A stretch of 6,337 nt of DNA from DASPXY01 sp038227745 (lineage in GTDB: Bacteria > Planctomycetota > Planctomycetia > Gemmatales > Gemmataceae): NCBI GenBank assembly GCA_038227745.1, contig JBBRPS010000627.1:1-6337 (forward strand), read 5' to 3'. The notes below the pieces were generated by a model that was given only the letters and a program-made list of their open reading frames with translations, ran no database searches and was not told the DNA's origin. Position numbers and translations under genes: made by a program. Positions 1 through 4,132 of this stretch are shown piece after piece. The first letter of the stretch is position 1. Every line of letters begins with the position of its first letter.

Positions 1-141
1 AGGGCCTTGCGTGACCGCGGCGGTGAGTCCGGCAGTGACCAACTCGCCCATCAGGGCTGGGTTGGGCGCCGGCGGCGGCGGGACGTTGTTGGGGTCGGGG
101 GAGACGACCTCGATGGCGTGAGCCTGCCCGGCCGAAAACAC
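1..141. repeat. Terminal direct repeat, left copy (circular-contig overlap)
   Basis: Identical base for base to 6197-6337. The length of 141 equals a common largest k-mer size of short-read assemblers, so the repeat is most simply the overlap left when a cyclic assembly path is written linearly. It encodes residues 22-68 of the protease on the minus strand. Confidence 0.95.
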
Positions 142-204
142 GGCGCAGGCCACCATCAGGGCGACCACCCAGCAGCGCCACGGGGAATGCGCAAGGCGCC
201 TCAT
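1..204 (-). CDS. Start and signal peptide of the matrixin-like protease (residues 1-68), split by the contig end
   Basis: ATG at 202-204 (read on the minus strand) opens a frame that runs off the left end exactly at a codon boundary (Pro68) and continues at 6196. Residues 1-30 form a classic Sec signal peptide: basic MRRLAHSPWR, hydrophobic WVVALMVACAVFSAG, and a QAHA cleavage site after Ala30. A strong Shine-Dalgarno AGGAGGA (complement of 211-217) sits 6 nt upstream, which fixes this start. Positions 1-141 are duplicated at 6197-6337. Only positions 142-204, encoding the first 21 residues, are unique to the left end, so neither contig end alone carries a complete gene. Confidence 0.85.
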   Translation of the reverse strand, partial: MRRLAHSPWRCWVVALMVACAVFSAGQAHAIEVVSPDPNNVPPPPAPNPALMGELVTAGLTAAVTQGP

Positions 205-398
205 GCAGGTTCCTCCTTGGACGGGGGGTAATGTTGAGATCCAGGTAGACGACGCGCAGGCATCATCCTGCGGCAGTCCCCCGAATCCCAGACATCCTGC
301 TCCTGCAAGGCGGGTAGCACTACTCTCGCTCTGATGTAGCTCTATAGTAGCTGTGTTCGGATCGCAGGCCGGCCTGACGCTGCCGTCGGTCCGGGCGT
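205..398 (-). promoter_or_regulatory. Leader region of the three-gene operon; probable promoter, no clear boxes
   Basis: This stretch separates the kinase remnant from the protease start and contains no protein-like frame. Because all three intact genes follow on the minus strand, it is the natural place for their promoter. I see no convincing -35/-10 pair. A local less GC-rich patch around 314-352 carries GTAGC three times (314-318, 336-340, 347-351 on the plus strand) and TATAG within it, which could be a -10 region or a protein-binding site. Assigned by position only. Confidence 0.3.
211..217 (-). promoter_or_regulatory. Strong ribosome binding site of the protease gene
   Basis: The minus strand reads AGGAGGA followed by ACCTGC and then ATG. 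This near-perfect Shine-Dalgarno at normal spacing decides the start at 204 and shows that the left contig end is the true 5' end of the gene. Confidence 0.8.
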
Positions 399-491
399 TT
401 ACGGCCGGCCCCGCTCCCGGCCGAGCGGCTTCATGCTAAAGTATTGCTGACTTTCGTAGTCGCCGACCTCGTAGATGGTGGCCTCGCTGTG
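399..491 (-). pseudogene. Ser/Thr protein kinase fragment (N-lobe piece)
   Basis: The minus strand encodes HSEATIYEVGDYESQQYFSM followed by KPLGRERGRP and TAA (399-401). The core IYEVGDYESQQYFSMK (429-476) matches the beta4-hinge region of bacterial Hanks-type Ser/Thr kinases, where planctomycete proteins typically read 'HPNIVPIYEVGEHxGQxYFSMK'. The glycine-rich loop, catalytic lysine, HRD and DFG motifs are all absent, and the upstream sequence in frame is not kinase-like, so only about 25 residues of a ~270-residue domain survive. It is non-functional as a kinase. Short length limits confidence, but the match is specific. Confidence 0.55.
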
Positions 492-582
492 GCAGGGTAC
501 GGGAAGGGGCGGGCGGCCTGCCGAGCCGCGAGCCCCGGTGTGGGAGAGCGGAGGCGTCCGTCGTACGGTTCGCCTCAGCCTG

Positions 583-1022
583 TCACCGGGGATCTCCGCA
601 GTCCGCGCCCGACACGAGGGGGGCCTGAATTGGTCCCGCGTCGAGGCGTGCGCGCACACCTGCCCGGTCGTACGCCCCTTCCCCGCCTGCCGGCCTCCCC
701 CGCACGCGCAGCCGTGCCCCGAGGCGCTCCACGATCCGCGAGTCGCGCAGGAAGCGGAACCACCCGCGCACCCCCAGGCTCAGGAAGCTCCGCGCCAGCG
801 GCAGCCATTCCGGTTGTCGCTGACGTCGCGGAGGGCGAGGGTCGCGTCCGTGGTGGGGTCGATGCCGTGGACGGTGACGTCCTCCTGCACGCTGACGTGC
901 TGGCTGGCGCCGGCGTCCACGGTGTCGTGGCCCTGGCGGCTTTTGGTGTGCCCGGCGGCGCCCTGGGTGCAGGTGCTGCGATCATCCACACTGAGGAAGA
1001 AAGGCTTCTCGATCCTTTGCCG
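583..1022 (-). pseudogene. Unrecognised coding remnant with an apparent frameshift near 814
   Basis: Two adjacent minus-strand frames look protein-like and end almost every codon in G or C, unlike the other minus-strand frames here. Frame one (1022 to 783, stop at 780-782) includes VDAGASQHVSVQEDVTVHG and TDATLALRDVSDN. Frame two (813 to 586, stop at 583-585) continues PEWLPLARSFLSLGVRGWFR and FLRDSRIVERLGARLRVRG. A one-base change near 814-816 would join them as ...RDVSDN-PEWLPLARS... with no start codon upstream, because a TAA lies at 1023-1025. This is best read as the broken 3' part of a gene I cannot name. Chance open frames in GC-rich DNA remain possible. Confidence 0.35.
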
Positions 1023-1033
1023 TTAATTGATAG

Positions 1034-1064
1034 CGACAAAGGTTCCTGACACTTTTCCCTGTCG
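1034..1064. repeat. Imperfect palindrome in a local AT-richer patch, at the broken edge of the gnd fragment
   Basis: The outer arms CGACA (1034-1038) and TGTCG (1060-1064) are inverted repeats. Inside, AAAGGT (1038-1043) can pair with ACTTTT (1051-1056) with one G-U pair around the loop TCCTGAC. The plus-strand core AAAGGTTCCTGACACTTTT resembles, from memory only, palindromic repeats seen in many bacterial genomes near REP/RAYT-type transposases. It could be a mobile-repeat scar, a transcription terminator-like hairpin, or chance. The immediate sequence is clearly less GC-rich than its surroundings. Confidence 0.4.
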
Positions 1065-1066
1065 GG

Positions 1067-1253
1067 AGCGCGGCTGATGTCATCGTGGTAGTAGGAGTTG
1101 CCGCCGTCGATGACCACGTCGCCACGTTGGAGGAGCGGAACGAGGGCCTTCAGCGTTTGATCGACCGCCGCCGCCGGCACCATCCTCCAGAGGGCGCGGG
1201 GCTTGCTCAGCTTACTTGGCGCAATCCCCTTTCTTCTCCACCACCTCATCGAG
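1067..1253 (-). pseudogene. gnd: 6-phosphogluconate dehydrogenase fragment, truncated at both ends and frameshifted
   Basis: Minus-strand reading from 1210 to 1067 gives LSKPRALWRMVPAAAVDQ, then GDVVIDGGNSYYHDDISRA, closely matching the coenzyme-binding domain of decarboxylating 6-phosphogluconate dehydrogenase (the IDGGNS motif and the PRAxWxMVPA strand). The preceding family segment LDEVVEK is present at 1233-1253 but in another frame, separated by 22 extra nucleotides (1211-1232) that also carry an in-frame stop. The GxGxxG N-terminus and the whole C-terminal catalytic domain are absent; an intact enzyme has roughly 300-480 residues. The piece starts 25 bp behind the stop of the GHL10-like gene and ends beside a palindrome at 1034-1064. 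No functional product is expected. Confidence 0.75.
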
Positions 1254-1278
1254 CCGATGGCCTCGGAGGAACTGCAGG

Positions 1279-2859
1279 TCATTCCGGCGGACGTGCCTGT
1301 CCGGGGCTGACGGCGGCGGCCAGCGCCGTGCCCCCCGCGCCGCGCCGCCGCCTGCGCAGCAGCCAAACGGAGCCGAGGGCGACGCACAGCAGGACGTTGA
1401 TGGCCAGCAGCCAGTGCAGCGCATTCACAGTGGGTCCCGCGCTGGGGGCCGAAGGAGGCAGGACAAGACGGTAGCCTTCCCCGTGCGGCTCCCAGTGCCC
1501 GGCCACCTTCTCCGCCAGGGCCAGCCGCTGCAGCGCCTTCCACGCCGGCACGTTCCCCAGCGACCAGCTGCCGAAGACCGCCTCGTCGGAGTTGAACGCC
1601 TCGTCGAGCGTCAGGGGCACGGCCGTCTCCGACTGCAGGAGGCGCAGCAGCGGCCGCAACCGCGGCGCGCGGAGGCCGAGCGTCAGCGGCTTCTGCAGGC
1701 GCGGATCGGTCTCCAGGCGCTGCAGGTCGGCCCGCGGGAGGACCGGCTCGATCTCCGGGAAGGTGTGCTTCAGGTAGCGGGCGGCGCTGTCCAGCTCGTG
1801 CGCCCTCTGCACGTGGAGGACGACGCCGGTGACGGGGTAGCCGCGGACTTCCTTCAACGTCTCGCCGGGGTCGAGCACCGGCCCCCCTTTGGACAGCGGC
1901 AGGACTAACGCGACCGGGACCTTACGCCCGGCCCCGGCCAGTTCCGCCAGGCAGTGGGCATAGCCCTCCTTGTTGGTCGGCTGGCCCACGGCACAGAGCA
2001 GCAGCAGCTCATCGACCGACCCGGCCAGCGCCCACGTCAGGCAGTCCTCGACCGACTTGTTCCGCTCGGCGGGCGGCAGTTGGGAAAAGTCGGCGTCGCC
2101 GAGGGCGGCCACTTTCAGTCCGCCGTTGCGCGACCGGGCGGCGTCGGCCAGCTCCCTCACCAGCGCCGCGACCTGCACGGCCCTCCAGAGTCCCCAGTCG
2201 CGGCCGAGGGCGCTCCCCGGCGCCTCCTCGACGCCGTGGGCCTTGCGCAGGTCGATGCGCCGGTCGCGGTAGAAGGCCCCCCGCGCGGCCCGGCTGTAAC
2301 CGAGCAGGTTGTGGCGCGACAGGCCGCAGCGCAGCACGAGGCCGGCCAGTTCGGGGTAACGGTCGGCCACCTCCTCGGCGAGGGCCTGCAGCGCCCGCCG
2401 CACCTCCCGGTGGAACGGCGAGGCGTACTTGCCGAACGCCACGCCGCCGGTGCTGCCGTGCCGCGTCACCTCCGCCAGGTCGGGGTTGTGGTGGAACAGA
2501 TCCCGGTCCTTCGGCGTGTCCGGCAGCGTCCAGTGAAGACAATCGAGGTAGGCATAGACCTTCTTCCCCCTGGCGGCGGCCTGGGCGAGGAAGGGTCGCA
2601 GGACGTCCTTGCCGCGGTACGCGGCCATTTGCGGGAAGAGGCGCGACTGGGTGGGGAACACGGTCTCGCCGCCGACGAAGCAGGAGACGACGAGGCGCTG
2701 CACGGGCTGGTCGAGGGCCTTCGCGACGGCCTTGGGGTCGGCGAGGTCGATCTCGGCGGCGTCGAGCCACAGCGTGCGCTGCACGCCCTGGGCGGCGGCG
2801 GGCGCCCCCGTCAAGGCGACACACCCCGCCACGGCAACACAGCGGAGGATATTCTTCAT
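1279..2859 (-). CDS. Membrane-anchored GHL10-like TIM-barrel protein with STN-like domain (526 aa)
   Basis: Predicted exported protein held in the membrane by its C-terminus. The signal peptide spans 1-23 or 24 (KNILR, hydrophobic VAVAGCVALTGAPAAA). Residues about 28-370 resemble glycosyl-hydrolase-like family 10 barrels: LVVSCFVGGETVFPTQSRLF (56-75), GKDVLRPFLAQAAARGKKVY (83-102), NPDLAEVTRHG (125-135), and SPFHREVRRALQALAEEVAD (147-166) leading to YPELAGLVLRCGL (168-180). Residues about 382-468 look like a secretin/TonB N-terminal (STN-type) small domain: DPRLQKPLTLGLRAPRL, later WSLGNVPAWKALQRLAL. A Pro/Ser linker is followed by a transmembrane helix (about 480-501) and RRRRR (502-506), the expected cytoplasmic stop-transfer. 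The start at 2859 is chosen because the signal peptide begins there; the frame stays open upstream to 3300 but overlaps the previous gene. Its Shine-Dalgarno is weak. Substrate and catalytic status are unknown. Confidence 0.85.
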   Translation of the reverse strand: MKNILRCVAVAGCVALTGAPAAAQGVQRTLWLDAAEIDLADPKAVAKALDQPVQRLVVSCFVGGETVFPTQSRLFPQMAAYRGKDVLRPFLAQAAARGKKVYAYLDCLHWTLPDTPKDRDLFHHNPDLAEVTRHGSTGGVAFGKYASPFHREVRRALQALAEEVADRYPELAGLVLRCGLSRHNLLGYSRAARGAFYRDRRIDLRKAHGVEEAPGSALGRDWGLWRAVQVAALVRELADAARSRNGGLKVAALGDADFSQLPPAERNKSVEDCLTWALAGSVDELLLLCAVGQPTNKEGYAHCLAELAGAGRKVPVALVLPLSKGGPVLDPGETLKEVRGYPVTGVVLHVQRAHELDSAARYLKHTFPEIEPVLPRADLQRLETDPRLQKPLTLGLRAPRLRPLLRLLQSETAVPLTLDEAFNSDEAVFGSWSLGNVPAWKALQRLALAEKVAGHWEPHGEGYRLVLPPSAPSAGPTVNALHWLLAINVLLCVALGSVWLLRRRRRGAGGTALAAAVSPGQARPPE

Positions 2860-2871
2860 GGGCACTGCACC

Positions 2872-2902
2872 ATCCAGGCGACAAGGGAGAGTTATCCAGG
2901 CG
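2872..2902. repeat. Short direct repeat ATCCAGGCG in the gap between genes 2 and 3
   Basis: ATCCAGGCG occurs at 2872-2880 and 2894-2902, 22 bp apart (two helical turns), inside the 53-bp gap upstream of the GHL10-like gene, which lacks a good Shine-Dalgarno. It may be a regulator site or chance. Confidence 0.25.
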
Positions 2903-2912
2903 GGCCGTCCGT

Positions 2913-4103
2913 TCAGGGCCGATCCTGTTCGTGGTCGATGAGGAAGACGCGGGCGTCCGGGGTTTGGAGGGCGCGGGCCAGGGCGGCGGCCTCCGCGCGC
3001 CGGCCGAGGTCGAACAGCAGATAGCACTCGGTCAACCCGTAGGTGTCCCGGAGCGGGCCGGCCGGCAACCCCTTGCGCGTGTCCTGCAACCGCTTCAGCA
3101 CGTCCCGTTGGGCCTTCAACTTCTCGGCGGGATCCACGGGGAGCTTGAACAGCTGCCCCTGGGCCTGCGTCAGGGCGAGCGAGGCCCGGACGGGGGCCAC
3201 GGCCGGGGACCTCAGGGTGTCGCTCTCGAACAGCCGCGGCAGGGGGTCGAGTGGGGACGGCAGCGCCCTCTTGCCGGCGCCCGTGGCCGATCTGGCCCAT
3301 TCCGCGAACAGGTCGGCCACGTCCAGGGCGCCCTCGCCCGGCAGCGGCAGGACTTCCACGTCAAACGGCCCAAGCACCACCGGGTTCGATGGGACGTCGC
3401 GCAGCCCGGGCGTGAACCGCCGGCGGGGTTCCCTGGGCTTTTCGGCCCCGAATGCCGTCTCCCGCCGGCGCGCGAACGGCATGATCTCCTCCAGGTTGAC
3501 GTACTGGAGGTAGAAGCGATAGCTGCCGGGCTGGGAGAAGCCGATGCCCCCCACCCAGAGGGGGGCCGGGTCGATCCGCTTCCGCGTCCCGCGGTTGAGG
3601 AGCCGCGCCGCGCCGCTCGCGGACAGTCGACTCTCCCAGCGGGCGCCCGGCTTGAGGACGATCGGCTTGCCCTGGAATTGCCAAGGCCCGAAGCGCGGGA
3701 AACCGCGGTTCACCTCGAAAACGGGCGCCAGCGCGCTCCAGGTGCCGACCTGTTGCCGGCGGCTGACCCAGACGGCCACGGTGGCGACGTGAAAGCCCCG
3801 GTAAGGTGGGCTGAGCCGCAGCGCGGTCTCCTTGGCGACGTTCTCCACGGTCAACCGGCCGGTGATGGTTTCCCCCAGGAGGACCTGTTTTTTGTCTAGA
3901 GCGAACGTCCAGCGGGGGGGGGTGATCGGCGGGTAGACCGGCTTCACCTCATTGTCGGGCCGGCCGCCGGAGAGGTCCGGCGTGCGGTAAATCGGGTGCT
4001 TTTTCGGGAGCGGGTCGCCGGCGTGGAGCAGGAACGGCAGCAAGAGGAGGGCCAAGGCGGCCCACGGGGCGCTTCCGCGGATCGGCTGAGTGTGACTGCG
4101 CAT
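2913..4103 (-). CDS. Exported protein of unknown function, beta-sandwich-like middle, helical C-terminus (396 aa)
   Basis: I do not recognise the family. The start at 4103 is supported by AGGAG (complement of 4112-4116) 8 nt upstream and by a signal peptide: basic N-terminus, hydrophobic WAALALLLLPFLLHA at 14-28, likely cleaved after Ala28. Residues 30-64 are Pro-rich and probably extended. Residues about 65-252 look like a beta-sandwich or Ig-like domain: FALDKKQVLLGETITGRL (67-84), then IVLKPGARWESRL (148-160) and SQPGSYRFYLQYVN (190-203), a pattern seen in domains of the type that starts 'valgepv..v.l.N' and ends 'pGsYr'. Residues about 322-381 are helical, charged, and end in a TPR-like hairpin (YGLTECYLLFDLGRRAEAAA). 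No catalytic motif is apparent. It ends in TGA at 2913-2915 and lies between the protease and the membrane-anchored protein, so an accessory or binding role in the envelope is plausible but unproven. Confidence 0.85.
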   Translation of the reverse strand: MRSHTQPIRGSAPWAALALLLLPFLLHAGDPLPKKHPIYRTPDLSGGRPDNEVKPVYPPITPPRWTFALDKKQVLLGETITGRLTVENVAKETALRLSPPYRGFHVATVAVWVSRRQQVGTWSALAPVFEVNRGFPRFGPWQFQGKPIVLKPGARWESRLSASGAARLLNRGTRKRIDPAPLWVGGIGFSQPGSYRFYLQYVNLEEIMPFARRRETAFGAEKPREPRRRFTPGLRDVPSNPVVLGPFDVEVLPLPGEGALDVADLFAEWARSATGAGKRALPSPLDPLPRLFESDTLRSPAVAPVRASLALTQAQGQLFKLPVDPAEKLKAQRDVLKRLQDTRKGLPAGPLRDTYGLTECYLLFDLGRRAEAAALARALQTPDARVFLIDHEQDRP

Positions 4104-4111
4104 GGCCGGGA

Positions 4112-4117
4112 CTCCTC
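4112..4117 (-). promoter_or_regulatory. Ribosome binding site of the 396-aa exported protein gene
   Basis: GAGGAG on the minus strand, 8 nt before the ATG at 4103, within the 29-bp gap after the protease stop. It supports this start and coupling to the upstream gene. Confidence 0.65.
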
Positions 4118-4132
4118 TGCGTTTGCGGGTTG

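Noticed and set aside
366..410. Two GGCCGGCC palindromes as paired regulatory sites
   Set aside because: Such GC palindromes are expected by chance at this base composition, and similar ones occur elsewhere in the window.
523..572. Resemblance to group II intron domain V (GAGCCG ... TACGGTTC)
   Set aside because: Only the outermost six pairs match; the interior does not form the conserved stem, and no intron-encoded reverse transcriptase is present.
444..1049. Plus-strand open frames across the gene-poor gap
   Set aside because: Composition is typical of noncoding GC-rich frames, and minus-strand kinase- and remnant-like peptides occupy the same DNA.
1288..1303. Hairpin CGGAC/GTCCG at the end of the GHL10-like gene as a terminator
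   Set aside because: The stem is only five pairs, lies inside the coding sequence, and is not followed by a T-run.
575..1543. A long minus-strand frame of about 322 codons crossing the end of the GHL10-like gene and the gap
   Set aside because: It is out of frame with the GHL10-like gene and only its middle (the Gnd piece) is protein-like; the rest is low-complexity, so it is not one gene.
2860..3300. Extension of the GHL10-like gene upstream to 3300 (147 extra residues)
   Set aside because: The extra part overlaps the 396-aa gene in another frame, has low-complexity out-of-frame composition, and would bury the clear signal peptide that begins at 2859.
1954..3899. Long plus-strand open frames opposite the exported-protein genes
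   Set aside because: They are antisense shadows in GC-rich DNA: Arg/Gly/Pro/Ala-rich, no domains, and no ribosome binding site needed to explain them, while the minus strand has signal peptides and motifs.
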